Position numbers and translations under genes: made by a program. From NCBI GenBank assembly GCA_035222895.1, contig JAVYIG010000696.1:124001-188000 (forward strand): a DNA stretch of 64,000 bases, written 5' to 3'. Shown in pieces: positions 1-12,302 of the stretch (within the stretch, counting starts at the first letter, position 1; every line of letters begins with the position of its first letter). The notes beneath the pieces are model-generated. The model did not search any database. It saw only the letters and a list, made by a program, of their open reading frames with translations, and had not been told where the DNA came from. The DNA is from Strongylocentrotus droebachiensis (lineage: Eukaryota > Echinodermata > Echinoidea > Camarodonta > Strongylocentrotidae).

Positions 1-340
1 ATACCACCGATTCAGGGCTTCAAAAGCTGCTCCAAGAGTTGACGAAAAATAATGTCTTCTTTCGGCGTCTGTGCTGAAGCTAAAACCATGCAGACTTTGA
101 TTACTGATGTCTATTGCAAGGTGTTTAAAAACATACTGAGAGGAAAACATGACATATCTGCCAAATATAAATGGTTTCTTAATCGCAAACTGCTTGACCA
201 CTTGTCTTTATCTCCCTGATAACATTTTTGTTTGATAAGAATGACAAATATTGCTCTATCACTTGACACGAAGCAACTCTCTCCTCAGCCCGAATCAATT
301 AATGATCATCTGTTCCATTTAATAGTAATATCTCTCTATT
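1..340. repeat. Dispersed repeat, second copy near 51.54-51.83 kb
   Basis: The opening stretch (ccgattcagggcttcaaaag, then a tctattgcaag block and a gacaaatattgctct block) recurs in the same order and orientation at about 51540-51830. No coding frame is evident. It appears to be a non-coding member of a dispersed repeat family of unknown type. Confidence 0.6.
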
Positions 341-485
341 TTGACAGCACGTACTCTAATTTGAAATGTTACAATTCCTAAAGACTTGAGCAGAGTCTTG
401 ATCTTTCAGCTTTTGGCTGTGTCGAGCGGCTTAAATGTAGAACCTACTGTAGTCTCACAGTGCAGACTCTGTTACGCACAGCAGC

Positions 486-620
486 CGGCTAGGAATTGTG
501 CCGGTGTGGTAGGCGATTTGTTCCGGGTTCCGCGGAACAAATCGGCGCGCCGATTTGTTCCTCGGAACGAATCTACTGGATCGACTTGTTCGCAGATAAG
601 TTCGAAAGCCGCCGTTCTTA
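486..620 (+). repeat. Cluster of palindromic CGGAACAAATCG modules
   Basis: Several short modules of the type GGCGATTTGTTCCG and its reverse complement are packed head to head, beginning after a 'tgccggtgt' edge. The same modules in the opposite order and orientation occur at 17577-17748, ending with 'acaccggca'. This suggests one small palindromic DNA element present twice in inverted orientation. No protein is encoded. Confidence 0.55.
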
Positions 621-953
621 TCCGACATTGGCCGAACGTTTCTGCTTATATAATCGCGTATATTTTTATTACTTGTGTCGAATAAACCGTGGTAAAAATA
701 AATTTTAGCTTTATCTTGATAATTTTGTATTTATTGTTGGAATGAAAACCAATATTATTTTTTTTGAAATATTACTTAATAATAAGGTTTATAACCTCGT
801 ACGGAATTACCCGCGCGGTACTCGGCACGATATATTGCGACACAGCATGCTGATCTGGGCGCGAACTCGATAACGTCAACGTGAATTTCGACAGCATCGA
901 CCTTCAGCATTCATTGTCATCGTAGTCGTACGTATGAGCGATAGTCATACAAA

Positions 954-1131
954 ATGGCAGATGAGCAATTTGTTGATGATTGCAGGAACATCGAAAGGTT
1001 TCTTGCGAATAGGAGTTATCCGGAAGGGATGAGTGACAACAAGAAGATCGAGGGGGCTCCGAAAGAAAGCAGCAAAGTTCAAGTTGAGTGTGACACATGA
1101 TGGGCTCACAGAATTAGTCTAGAGTCTACAG
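954..1131 (+). pseudogene. Decayed N-terminal exon fragment with a perfect splice donor
   Basis: An ATG at 954 opens a 48-codon frame beginning MADEQFVDDCRNIERFL that stops with TGA at 1098-1100. A second frame continues the charged composition (RKKAAKFKLSVTHDGLTELV) and then hits TAG, followed by CAG|GTAAGT at 1131/1132. The combined text resembles the N-terminal segment ahead of H2C2 integrase-type zinc domains in invertebrate transposon-derived proteins; that family call is weak. It looks like an exon broken by a small indel, or a 5' untranslated exon of the downstream protease gene. It cannot supply that gene's N-terminus, because both frames are closed before the donor. Confidence 0.35.
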
Positions 1132-1849
1132 GTAAGTTTATATGCATTGTGTTTCTGAAAAATTCCTAGGTAATAATACCCTAGATCTATATCTTGATAT
1201 CACATACGTACAACTGAGTACGAGTACGACTATGACTGAGTATGAGTATGACTACGAGGTCAACCTATCGATAGATCGACCTCGTAACCGAACTCAGTCA
1301 AGTGGGTATAGATCTAGTCATACTCATAGATCTAACGTTAGATCTAGACTAGAGCCTAGAGGAATCTAGTAGATCTAACGTTTAACTTGGACCTCTATGA
1401 TAATATGCTGATGCCATGGCTTATTAATGGGTGTCTATTTTGCACTTGAAAATCATTTTCTTTGAAATCCTTAACTCTTAAGTTAAGTCTAACGTTCATT
1501 GTTTAAAACTAGAAGTAGAAGTCTCAAATAGATCTAGATTTTAGGCATTCCGGACAATGTCAGACTATATTTGATCAGTTTCATGCCAATTCTCTTTTTG
1601 CTACCAAAACTATAACCCAGCTTTAACATTCCTAATCTTTAATTGTCCTACTGGGGACTGAATATTAATGAGTCAGAACTAAGAGTAAGAGCCCTGGGGT
1701 ATTTGTTCCTAATTCATCGTGTCTTCTCCGCAGAACCAGAGATGGCAACGTGGTGTAGTACGCTTCCCGGATAGCTCGGTAGATTTTTTCTGACTTTATT
1801 ATCCCTCTGGAGGGATACTTCCGTAACAAATGTGGTTTCCATTTGATAA

Positions 1850-2120
1850 CTTTAGTAATGTTTGACGGAACTTCAATAAAATTTTATATGGAGGTACCTG
1901 GTATCAAAACACACCTCAATTTCGATTTCGGCCTATGTAGGTCAAAGGTCAAAGTTCATAGCTCATGAAAAATATGCGAAAATGTGGTTTCCGTTCGATA
2001 ACTTTTGTAATGTTTGACGGATTTTAATGAAATTTGGGATGAAGGTACACGGTATCAAAATACAGCCTAAGATTAATTTCGGAGTATTCAAGTTAAAGGT
2101 CGAAGGTCATAGGTCATTCA
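1850..2120 (+). repeat. Dispersed non-coding repeat, related copy at 11.76-11.97 kb
   Basis: Two tandem, diverged units share 'gataacttt(a/t)gtaatgtttgac' followed by 'ggtcaaaggtc'-type text. A related block lies at about 11760-11970 and ends with the same 'cattcagtccccagatgtta' sequence seen just downstream here. No coding content. Confidence 0.6.
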
Positions 2121-2285
2121 ATAAAGTAGTAAACATTCTGTTCATTCAGTCCCCAGATGTTAGTAATTTCATTCCATAAAGTAGTAAACATTCTGTTCAT
2201 TCAGTCCCCAGATGTTAGTAATTTCATTCCATAAAGTAGTAAACATTCTGTTCATTCAGTCCCCAGATGTTAGTAATTTCCTTGC
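2121..2285 (+). repeat. Tandem repeat, 55 bp x 3
   Basis: Three almost identical 55-base units start at 2121, 2176 and 2231 with 'ataaagtagtaaacattctg'. A single diverged unit is in the related block near 11915-11960, so the triplication is local and recent. Confidence 0.9.
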
Positions 2286-3248
2286 CTAGTAATAAGTCTA
2301 ATGGAGGTATAAACTTGTTCTGACTATACATAGGCCATTTGTACCCTGCGAGGGGGATGCTACGCTTTGCGTTTCCTTGTTTTCGTTCATATGCAGATCG
2401 AGCATCCGATCTAACACAATGAGAGTTACAGTAAAAATTCTTTCTTAAGAAATCCTCTCGTGAAGCTTTAACATTCCAAGCATAAAGTTGTAAAAACTAT
2501 TGACGTAGCTACATGTACCTTATGATATTGATTGAGAATTAGACCATATTAAGTTTATTATAAGAAATTAGAGAGAAGATTCATAAGGTGGCTGAAGACC
2601 AGACCCAGGCGGCCGACGACTGGCTCCATTTAAGCTTTATTGTTTTACATACCTCATTTTAAGAATCTTTACTAATACAAGTGTCTTCTGATTGGTTAAA
2701 AGTGTAGTCATGTCCTTAACCATGCCTGTTAAGAAATTCATCGTTCAATTTTTCCCAGTCGCCCCGGTTTATATCTATTTTGTACCCGCCTGTAACGCAT
2801 TTTGCTGCGATCCCCTTTGGTTTACCTGTGTTATTAATTTCCTCTGCGCGATGTGTAGCGAAGATACCATAGACGTAAAGGAATTTTCCCTAGTCGCTAC
2901 ATTTAGGCGATTGACTAGTGTCGACTACGATTTGTATTCTAGTCTCGCTTCGGTTTTAGGGAACTTTATTTCCAAAGAGGCAAAAATGGATAAACCAACC
3001 AATGCCAGGATCACTTAATGGGTACCTTTAAGTCCCATATTGACATCATAAAAAGAAAGGGAAATCAAAACTAACAGTTACTCAGGCACGGCGGGCTACC
3101 GGCTTCTTTGCATCACGTCCAATTGCTTTTGTGCTGTCATGTCCAACGTACTCGACTGTCAATGTAGAGTGTCGGATGTCCCGTTGAGTTGTACGATCTA
3201 AACTACGATCTTGTTAAGTTAGATCTTCTTGTTTTTTCAGTATATAAA

Positions 3249-3425
3249 CGATATATTGACTGCTTTTAATATTCAAGACATGGTCGTTTCTATGGGCTCT
3301 GGGGGACCTCACAACCTGCCATGACCCTGCGGCTACGTTTTGGGGTCATAGCACTTGTGAGGTCCCCTCGAGCATAGAAACAACTAGATCTATCATTGTA
3401 TGCCTCTCAAGGCAGTCAATATATC
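3249..3425. mobile_element. Small foldback element (MITE-like)
   Basis: Inverted arms pair gatatattgactgc (about 3250) with gcagtcaatatatc (about 3412), and further in gtttctatg...ggacctcacaa with ttgtgaggtcc...catagaaac. No coding capacity. The class is not assignable from sequence alone. Confidence 0.65.
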
Positions 3426-3773
3426 TATATTATTGACTAATTATTTTTCTAATTCAAATCACATGTTACATTTTATTAACTTGTCATTTACTGTAGTCAA
3501 CGTCTTTCATACTCACCTATTAAATCACTTACTGACGACTTTTATCTAATGTGAGCAACAACAGATGCCATGTCTGGCAGTATTATAAATGGTACTTATT
3601 TTGTGGAAGTTCTCATGTTCATTATTTACTCTTGCTTGGACTCCATAAAGATTTGTTTTCTTCCATTCTGACCTTAATTTGCAATAATTATGTCCAAGAA
3701 TTTTTAAACCTAAATTTTGCATTGCAAGTTGCATCATCTGATTGTATCTTTTTTATGTTTTGGTCATTTGTAG

Positions 3774-3893
3774 TGTGCCAAGCAACAAGCCAAACAAGCC
3801 AAACAACAAGCCAAACAACAAGCCAAACAAGCCAAACAAAAAGACAAACAACCTGCTGCAAAGTCAGAATGTTCACATGCACCAACTGGCTTG
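3774..3893 (+). CDS. USP exon: Lys/Gln/Ala-repeat linker
   Basis: The exon starts after 'tttgtag' and ends at ttg|gtatgt. It is 120 bases, phase 0 at both ends. It codes for alternating AKQ and QQAKQ units, then SECSHAPTGL, which runs directly into the Cys box of the next exon. The low-complexity part derives from a 'caagccaaacaa' DNA repeat, so its length may vary between alleles. Confidence 0.75.
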
Positions 3894-6800
3894 GTATGTT
3901 TCTTTTTGTTTCTTCAGTTGAAAAAATAATAAATGTGTATTACTGTACATTTAGAGGTAATCAGATGTAAAGTTGTGAGCCTATATATTATCTTACTTAC
4001 TTTTTGTTACTTTGAAAGAAAAAAATCTTTACAATTCATACCGTCTAATAATTCTAGCCACCCACAAAAAGTAAACATCTTCATGATCAGTACTGTACGA
4101 GCTGAAATTTTTCGGTACAGATATTTTCGCGAATGGGTACTTGTCGGACATTTTTGCGTGATGTTAATTTCCCAGTTGCGAGGGTCTAATCGTTACTTCA
4201 ACTTTCGCCTTTTTTTATTCGCGTGTTGTTATTTTCGCGGTTCAAAGGCGATTCGCGAAATTTGCGAAAATAAAAGCACCGCGAACATAACCATTTATAC
4301 AGTATCTTCAATTAAATTCTTCTTTATTTGAAGTTCAGTGCATAGACCCTTAAACTTCAACGGGGGGGGGGGGGGGGGGGGGGGGCCTTACAAAATGTTT
4401 GTCTCGCTTCATGACTTTATATGCCTCCGCCACTAAAGGTGGTGCCGGCCGGAGGCATCATGTTTGCGGGTTGTCCGTCCATCCCGCTTTCCCGTTATCG
4501 CGATATCTCAAGAACAACTAGAGATATGAAAATCAAACTGTATGATAGTATGTACAGTATCACCATAGGAAGACAATCTGATTAGATTTTGGTGTCCGTA
4601 GGTCAAAGGTCAAGGGTCCCAGAGGTCAACTTATGAAACTTTATGAAAATCAAACTGTATGATAGTATGTATCACCATAGGAAGACAATCTGATTAGATT
4701 TTGGTGTCCGTAGGTCAAAGGTCAATGGTCCCAGAGGTCAACTTATGAATTTGAAGGTATTGGCCTCGTTATCGCAATATCTCAAGAACCATTTGAAATA
4801 TGGACTTCAAACTTGATGATAGTATATATCACCATAGGAAGACGATCTGATTAGATTTTGGAGTAGGTAGGTCAAAGGTCAAGGGTCACAGAGGTCAATA
4901 TTTGAATTTCCAGCTAGTGGCCTCGTTATCGCGTTATCTCAAGGACCACTTGAGATATGAACATCAAACTTGGTGATAGCTTATATCACTGTCAAAAGAC
5001 GATCTGATTAGATTTTGGAGAACTTGGGTCACAGCTTAAGGGTCACAGAGGTTAACCTATGAAATTCCAGGTATTGGCCTTTTATCACGATATCTCGATA
5101 ACCACTTGGAGTATAATCTTCAAACTTGATGGAGTAATGAGGTAGAAGGTCAAAGAGGTCATATGCGGAGGCACATAAGAGACGCAGTCGCATTTGTCTT
5201 GTTTCTTTCGCTAGCGGCTAGAAAATGTTTGTCCCGCAATCAAACCCAACGCGTTTTCAGCAATTCGCTTTATGACTTTTTTATGACTTACAAATCTTTT
5301 GACACCAAATTATTGAAAATCGGACATTCCGCTAGCGGTTACAGGTACCTGATATTTTGTGAGTAAAGATCAAGCCGAAAATTGTGTACAAAACACGTGG
5401 CAAAGTGAAGTTTCTAGTTTGGTTTATAAATCAGTTATATTTCAATCTTTAGACTTGATTTACCATTTATGCAAGCTAAAAAATTGATCTAAATAATGAC
5501 CTTAAATATCAGAAGTCTCAAATCAATAAAATACATCAGAATTAAAAACAATAGCATACATAAGAAATTTGTAAAACAATGTTATAGGCCTACAAAAGAA
5601 TTGACAGATACTTTTAAAATAATTTTGTTGTCACCTCTTCATTCCTATTTTTTTCTCTCATAGGGTATAAGAAATACCGGGAATACGTGCTATATGAATG
5701 CCACTGCACAAATTCTTGTAGCATCTCCAGTTGTCCACTTGTACAGGGAACAGACTGTACACAAGATCCCTGCCCTTGATGGAGTCTTACAACTTTATAA
5801 TGCAGATAACACTGCTGCAGTGAAGAAGGCTGTACAGAGTTTGAAGGATCTTCTGCCTTCCTACAACGATGCAGAGCAACACGATGCTGGACGGTTTATG
5901 CTTGACATCCTGTCCTCGCAATGTCTCCATTGTGGTTCAAGTAAATGCACTTTCCTTCAAAGGTATAAGTTTTGATTCTACATGAATTCCCTATTATATT
6001 TTCCTTTTTTTTATTACGTAAACCTACTATAAAAATAAAATGTGCATGAGTGTCAAAGTCCTACATTATGTAATTGCCATTTTTAAATTACCTCTTTAAA
6101 ATGTGTTGTGGGTTTTCAAATAAATTTTTTAGGACTTCTTTAGGGAAGGTAGGCTAGGCTGAAAAAAGGATACCTCAAAATGTTCAATTGTACGGGGGTC
6201 CGGAAATATGCCCAAAGCTCCAGGTCAATTAAATTGATTTCAAGGGGGCAAGACTAAACTAACAGTCTGTGCTTGGTACATGAACCTCATAGGGCCCAGA
6301 CTGAGATGTGCCTGTAAAGAGCCATGATGCTAGTAAAAAACATCAGCTCTTTAAATAAACAAATATCCTGAAATGGCAGACCAGACTTGCCAAATGCTAT
6401 TCAGCAAACATTTCAGTATATCTATGAGTATTGATTGGGCAGTGAATATAACAAATTGGTCTGATTATTTCATAATATCTTTATTTGACACAAGTTCTCC
6501 TTTATCAAACAGAAAACTGCTTATAGATATTTGTTTCTGATTTAGTTTTTTTCTTCCATTTGGTTTACCTTCTGTTTTAGCTGTTGTCATTTGCAGGGGC
6601 ACAATGAACTTAAGTGCCCTAATTGTGACGCATCAAGGCTTGGGGGAGAGCTTGATTACGGCTCCATCCCAGTAGAATGCAGAAGCAACAAAACATGAAA
6701 TCATGTTACCCTTTTTCAGATACCTGCACTTGTTGATATTTCTGATTTAGAAATCATTATTTTTTATGCTATTTTTTTAAAAATCATTGAGCACATTCTT

Positions 6801-9800
6801 TTTATTGAGATACCATGCCATTGTTATTTTACTGTTCCTAATATTGCACAGCTAGTGTATATCAAATGAGTAAAACTGTTTTTGTTTTTTCTATTTCAAA
6901 AAAAAAATTGTTGAGTGCTTTATAATTGACATTTTCCCACTAATTTGATTTAAAGTGGACAGACCCTGACCAAGATGGAAAAGAGGCCAGTGGCAGAGTC
7001 ACCGCCAGACTTTCTGTGGGTCACGCTACAGCGCTGGAAAGAATCAGAGGTCCGGCAAGCTTTGTCCGAATCTCGACTTACCAAAAATACAGAAAGGATG
7101 AATGTCAGCCATTGCCTCTCCCTTCCACTTGAAGACAGATTTATGCAGGAATATCACCTTGGAAGCTTAATGGTAAGAGTTAAAACGTATATGGTAGTAT
7201 TTGACAATTTTTAGGTCAATAGGCCCAATATGAACTTATGCCGTTGTTGTTTTGTAGTGGGTTACTAGAGGTACAAAGAATTTCTACACATGTATGATTT
7301 TGAAATTCTGTTCCAAACATTACTTATGGTAATCTATGTGTGTGACTCAGACGAGTGCAAGACGTAAAGCAAGCTTAAAGATATTTATTAACATATTTAG
7401 AATAAAATAAAACTCATTTTGTTTCTTGAAAATGGTATAAACATGAGTTATAGTTTTAAAATACCAATCTGAAAGTCTCATAAAGAAATATCTATGGGAA
7501 ATCACCCCTTTGAATAAGTTGCTGTACAATCCCTTGATGAGAATAGTTATTCCATCAAAAAAAAAGAAAAAGAAAATGAAAGTGGATATTTTATGCAGTT
7601 AGGAAATGGGAGGTGACCCAATCCTCTTTCATTCTTGTCATTAGATGCATGAAGGAAGCACCATGTCCAGTGGACATTACACTGCACTTGTTTGTAAGGA
7701 AACGTGGATCCTGTATGATGATGAGAAGGTGTCTGTGACTGATATTGATCTTGCATCACCTTCTATAGCTGGTGTGGGATATAAGAAAGGTATGTTTCTG
7801 TCTTTTGTAATCTACTTATCTTTAATAAATTTCCACGATTATTGACGAGACAAATGTAACTGAGAGGGATTACAAGGTATTAATTTCTGGTATGAATTTT
7901 TATTATTCATTCATGTCAGAGAGGAGGGGGAAATAGAACAAAGTTATTTTTATACATGTACAAGTATGTAAGTAACCTAGGACCCTGTATAGGCCAGTGA
8001 TTAAAAACCTTGAAATCTGGTTGATGCTAGAATACCTGGTACTTGTTCCAAAATAGAAGAGAAACAATAATTCTGTCTCAACCACGTTAAGATAAATGAA
8101 CTATTACATTAATGATTAGATTGAGGGTCAAATTCACATAGTCCAGATGCTGTATGGAGTTATCATTAGCATACAGACATATTATTTCAACTTTTCTACA
8201 ATGAATTATTTTAATTAAAAAATTGTAGATACATTTTCCAATTAATTCTTTCAATTATTAATTGTAGATATGTTTTCCACAACACTCATTCGATATGGAT
8301 TCAATTTAATTTCCTGCAAGGTTACTAATGAATTTTAATGATAATTTTTCATTACAGGTGATATGTATAAGGTTGAGAAGGCATCCTCCCAAGAAGCTGT
8401 CAACACTGCTGCAGACTTGAAGGTAGGTTTATATATTGCTGAAAATTATACCTCTAAGGCCGCGTTCATGCTTGATTTTGACGGCCAGAATCAGGCATCT
8501 GTTACGTGTTTAGTTTAAAACACGCTTGCGTTCATGCTCACTTTTGTAGAATCACCGAAAAACGGCGATCACGAACGCCGATCGTAAACTCACAAAAAGA
8601 TGCGTTTACAATTGTAAACGCGTTTAAATGGGGTCAACGCACTGACCTCTAGTGGGTCTACGTAGCATGCACAGTGAAGGTCACACAATGCCACACAAGG
8701 AGAATTGCCTGGATGAGCCAGAGAAGTAAGCATGAACAGCTACACCGTGGAACTGCGATCACGATGAGCGTTTACGATGAGCGTTTCAGATCGCTCATTC
8801 TACCTTCAAAATCAAGCATGAACGCGCCCTAAGTTTTACATGTATTGTTGTGTAGGGATCGTATAATTATATGAGGAGTCCGTAAATGAAGCGAAGAGGT
8901 ACAAGTTGATGTATTTACAATTCAATTATATTTATCAGGCAGAGTCCAGATGGCATAGGTAAAGTTGAAGAACAATATGAATATATCGAGTAAGGAGCAA
9001 AGCTCCTCAATTCGATAGTCTACCAGAATTATGTGGTGATGAGTTGGTAGCTAGATGAGAAGTTTCTCTATAATGGAGAAACTCCACTATCAGGTAAAAT
9101 TTGGGGGCATCTTATTCTTACTGGGGTAAAAGTGTAAAGGGTTCTAATTGGTCTATAGCACTTGTCCATCATGGTTGCTATGGGATTGGAGGAGTGGTCA
9201 AGGGAGATGGAGTGGTCAAGGGGTGGTCTATGAGTCATCGTTCATGGGACAAAGAAGTCATACATGTGCTATCTCTGGGGGTTATGTTTATGGTCAAATA
9301 ATAGGGGGTCTGTATCTTAATGGGAACATAATGTGTTCCTGGATAAAGGGATAATAAACAGGGACTTGTTAGGACAGGTGGTCAGGAAGTGAGGGGGATA
9401 GGTAAAAGTCAAAAAGGGAACAACACGTAATATTATATGTAGTTATACTTAATACTACACAACAGTATGTAGAAGTCCTGTGATGATGCTTCTGAAATGC
9501 ATTTTGAGGGCTTAATTGTTACATAATATTACAAACACTAGTGATAGCATTTAGTGCCTTGCAGCTTCTTTTTTTTTTGGTAACCCTTAAGGGCGGGGAG
9601 CATTCGCCGTGATATGTTCAAGGTTTTTTTTTTTGGTGCGAGCTTTTGTGACTCTAATCCTATTCTGACCCCCCCCCCCCCCGCAGCTTTTAAATGATGA
9701 TCTTCTCATTGACTTGTGTACTGTAGCAACACAAATACAAATATTTAGATATATATGTGCGAACCTATGCTACGCTAATGCCAATAACTCAAAAAGTATT

Positions 9801-12302
9801 TGAGATAAAGGTATGAAATTTGTAGGGTTATTCATGTCATCCCTTCTTTATCTTACTGTATTTTTCCTATTTCAGTCTGTATATACCTATATACCCCGTA
9901 CATGGTTTTTTAATTTTTTTATGGTTGAATAAATAATAATAATAATAATAATAATAATCTGTTTTATGATTTGGGGAGGACGCTCTATGATCCTTTAGCA
10001 GTGATATGCAAATTTATTAGCCAAAGAACCAAGACAAGATTCCTGTTGTGACTCAGTGATCAAAGTCCAAATAAAGCCTGGGTAGGGGCCCTTGAGCACT
10101 TAATGTTTCTTTCATCTGGGCCATAGATTGCGACTGCAGACATACACTTTGAACATATTTGTTTCTCTTAGATGGCTGCTGTACCATTTGCTGATGTACT
10201 TAACCACGTGGAAGCTATTGTTGCCGGAAAAGTGAGGTAATATTAATTATATGCCATGTCATTCAGCCTTTGAGCTGCAATGTGGTTTTGAATAATAAAT
10301 ACCATTTCAATCAATCAATCTTACGTAATGGTAGGATCAGAGATAAGTTTTACTTATGTAAGTAGGAGCCTGTTTTGAGCATCTTTTAATGGGGGCTATT
10401 TAGACCGAGTCATGCTTCGATAGGAATGGGTTTGTTTCTTTGAAGCGTCTGGCCTTAGAGACCCCTTCCCCAACCCCCTCCTTTCTTGAGAGTAAATTGT
10501 AACTAGTCTATGACTTATGACTCACCTGAGTACAAGTAAATTAAAAGATCATATTTGTTATTCTAGAAACCTTTTATTTAAACTATAACTGTTTAACAAA
10601 ATATTTCTTTGTTTGTAATGTAACTTAGATCATCAAGACATGACCTGTTCATGGAGAGGAAATTGGTCGTATTGAAGGAACTCAGCTATGATGGACTAGG
10701 AGAGTTTTCAAATGAGGTACTAATAACAGTTTTTCATATTGCATAATTGTTGACACGCACCTGTGAAGAACTGTCTCTATTTTTGGAGAAAGAATGAGCA
10801 TTTTTCACCTTTGACAAGCATGTGTCCCTATTTTTGTAAAAAAAAAAATCTTTCTATATAATTGTATTTAAGATTCATGGATGTTCCTATTTTGACATTT
10901 TGACATTTTTTTGTCCCAGCCAAACAAACTTTGCGAGGGGGCTATAAAACAGGCTCCATACATGTGTGCGTTCTTGTGTCCGTCCATGCAAAATCACAAA
11001 AAAAGGCTACTCCTCTTTCATTTGTTGATGGTTTGGAGTTTTTTTTTGTTCATTTGGTAAAACTACATGAAACACACAGAAGTTCTACACAAACATTATT
11101 TATGCAAATTGATTCAATTTATTCTGTCCATTATATTCTGTGAGAGAAGATATTGGGTCAGATGTTTATATGGGGTCACATAAATGGAACATCTTTGTCA
11201 ATCCATTGATACATATAGACAATGGTCTTTTAACCCTATATAGCCCGGGCTATTTTGAAACTGTATAGCCCGGGGGGGGGGGGGGGGGCTTGTCAGGCCC
11301 CCCTCTGAGATCTCGGCCGTTGACCGCGCAATCGCGATGAAAATCAGCACGCACGTTGCCCATGACGTAATCTCCAAAGTCTTATCATTAATTTTTTACA
11401 AAACAATGTAATTTTCTTGATTATGCTAATTATACTAATTTATGCATGAAATCAGATTTTTGCTGCAAATCACTATTATTAAGCTTCAAATAGGCTATTT
11501 TTTTTGTCTAGATACTCGTAGTATTCTCAGTAGTGGCGCTGTTAATCGTGAATATATAGACCATAACAATGTTGCTTTTGTTGTGTGTTTTTTTTCTTTC
11601 TCAGGGCAAGTTCTTACCTGAATTACGTCTTATACCCAGAGGCATTCAGCTTTGTGTTCAATGCAGGTATATATGTCTCTAGGAATACACATTTCTTCCT
11701 CAATAAGAAAATTTCAAGAATGTCACACTGCCGTATGTCCTTCTGTCTGTCCAGCCATTCGTAAAAGTCTTGTGAACACTAGTTTCCATTCGATAACTTT
11801 TGTAATGTTTGACAGATTTTGATGAAATTTGATATGAAGGTACATGTACATGGTATCATACTATAGCCAATAATGATTTTGGAGTATGTAGGTCAAAGAT
11901 CATGGTTCATCCCATAAAGTCATAAACTTTATGTTCATTCAGTCCCCAGATGTTAGTGACTTCCTTGCCTAGTAATATAATAGTATAGTCCTGTAGACAT
12001 AAATTGTTCTGACTGTCCTTGTTGTTTTTGTGTTGTATTTTTTTGTGATCTCCCTGAACAAGAACTACAGTGGGCAAGTCAATTATATCACTGTTTTGTT
12101 AGCTTAATGATGTAATAATCAAAATTTAATTGAGCTTTCATTGAAAAACATGATCTTAACCTGTTACTGTTGTGATAAGTGCTTGCTGAAACCCTAGAAT
12201 ACTTTACATACCATGTGGTACAACATTGACCGTTTCATACCTTTCATACATGTATGTGCTTTTTCTATCTGCAGAAGTGTATCTAACTTGGGAAACAACT
12301 GA
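3774..12302 (+). CDS. Ubiquitin-specific protease (USP, peptidase C19), spliced; 5' end not found
   Basis: Ten exons join with matching phases: 3774-3893, 5664-5962, 6581-6671, 6963-7172, 7645-7789, 8358-8422, 10172-10236, 10629-10716, 11605-11666, 12275-12302, giving 390 codons and a TGA stop. The protein starts with a KQQAKQ-rich linker (residues 2-26), then the Cys box NTGNTCYMNATAQ with catalytic Cys49, a zinc ribbon (C127-x2-C130 and C152-x2-C155), DFLWVTLQRW, and the His box SSGHYTALV (His251) with YDD at 264-266. USPs cleave ubiquitin from proteins through a Cys/His/Asp triad. No stop or frameshift interrupts the joined frame, so the catalytic part looks functional. The true start lies upstream of 3774; no convincing first exon was found. 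The last residues carry a CVQC pair. Which USP subfamily it belongs to is unknown; the core is compact. Exon 3 and 4 borders were fixed by phase. Confidence 0.85.
4362..4385 (+). repeat. Poly-G tract
   Basis: An uninterrupted run of about 24 G residues inside a USP intron, at the left edge of a dispersed repeat. Its length may not be reliable in an assembly. Confidence 0.9.
4413..5180. mobile_element. Dispersed element with 'tatgcctccgcc' ends and tandem internal units
   Basis: Begins 'tatgcctccgcc' with a short hairpin, and ends 'catatgcggaggca', an inverted counterpart. Between are about five degenerate units with 'gaagacratctgattagatttt', 'ggtcaaaggtcaagggtc' and 'agaggtcaa'. Related units occur in the USP 3' UTR (about 12780-13160). 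Non-coding; lies in a USP intron. Confidence 0.65.
5664..5962 (+). CDS. USP exon: Cys box and first zinc-ribbon half
   Basis: Begins GIRNTGNTCYMNATAQ, the diagnostic USP Cys box with nucleophile Cys49 (numbering of the joined 390 residues), continues with DAEQHDAGRFMLDIL (the usual 'DAxEF' segment of USPs) and ends with CLHC. The exon ends in phase 2 at AG|gtataa. Confidence 0.9.
6581..7172 (+). CDS. USP exons: second zinc-ribbon half and substrate-binding core
   Basis: Two exons, 6581-6671 and 6963-7172. The first uses the acceptor 'tctgttttag'; the nearer AG at 6596 would destroy the frame. It encodes GHNELKCPNCDASR, the second CxxC. It ends before 'gtagaa', a weak donor. The second uses the acceptor 'gtggacag', chosen because only it keeps phase 0, and encodes PPDFLWVTLQRW, matching the USP 'P..L.i.L.RF' segment. 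Confidence 0.7.
7645..7789 (+). CDS. USP exon: catalytic His box
   Basis: Encodes MHEGSTMSSGHYTALV followed by WILYDDEKV. GHY carries the catalytic histidine (His251), and the aspartates after Tyr264 fit the third triad position of C19 peptidases. Starts phase 0 after 'cattag', ends phase 1 at G|gtatgt. Confidence 0.9.
8452..8834. mobile_element. MITE with ~30-bp terminal inverted repeats
   Basis: The left end has 'gcgttcatgcttgattttga', and the right end carries its reverse complement 'tcaaaatcaagcatgaacgc'. The internal part is CG-richer than the intron around it and has its own short inverted pieces. It lies in a USP intron and has no coding capacity. Confidence 0.75.
9937..9958 (+). repeat. 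(AAT)n microsatellite
   Basis: Seven or so perfect AAT units in a USP intron, following the phrase 'ttgaataaat', which resembles a retroelement tail. Confidence 0.85.
11230..11560. mobile_element. Partial TTAA-type element with GGCCCGGG/poly-G edge
   Basis: Starts ttttaaccctatatagcccg, runs into a poly-G tract, then 'ctcggccgttgaccgcgcaatcgc'-like text that recurs near 38.22 kb beside another TTAA-flanked element. The right end is not defined. It lies in a USP intron and is non-coding. Confidence 0.45.

Noticed and set aside
2121..2285. CRISPR-like repeat array
   Set aside because: Three head-to-tail 55-base units with no spacers, in a eukaryotic genome: a plain tandem repeat.
2710..3018. 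103-codon plus-strand ORF upstream of the USP gene
   Set aside because: Cys/Phe-rich, no recognised domain, no splice or regulatory context. It could be real but nothing supports it.
6133..6148. 16-base micro-exon to fix the USP phase
   Set aside because: Considered because it restores frame, but the acceptor at 6580/6581 gives a continuous frame into GHNELKCPNC without it.
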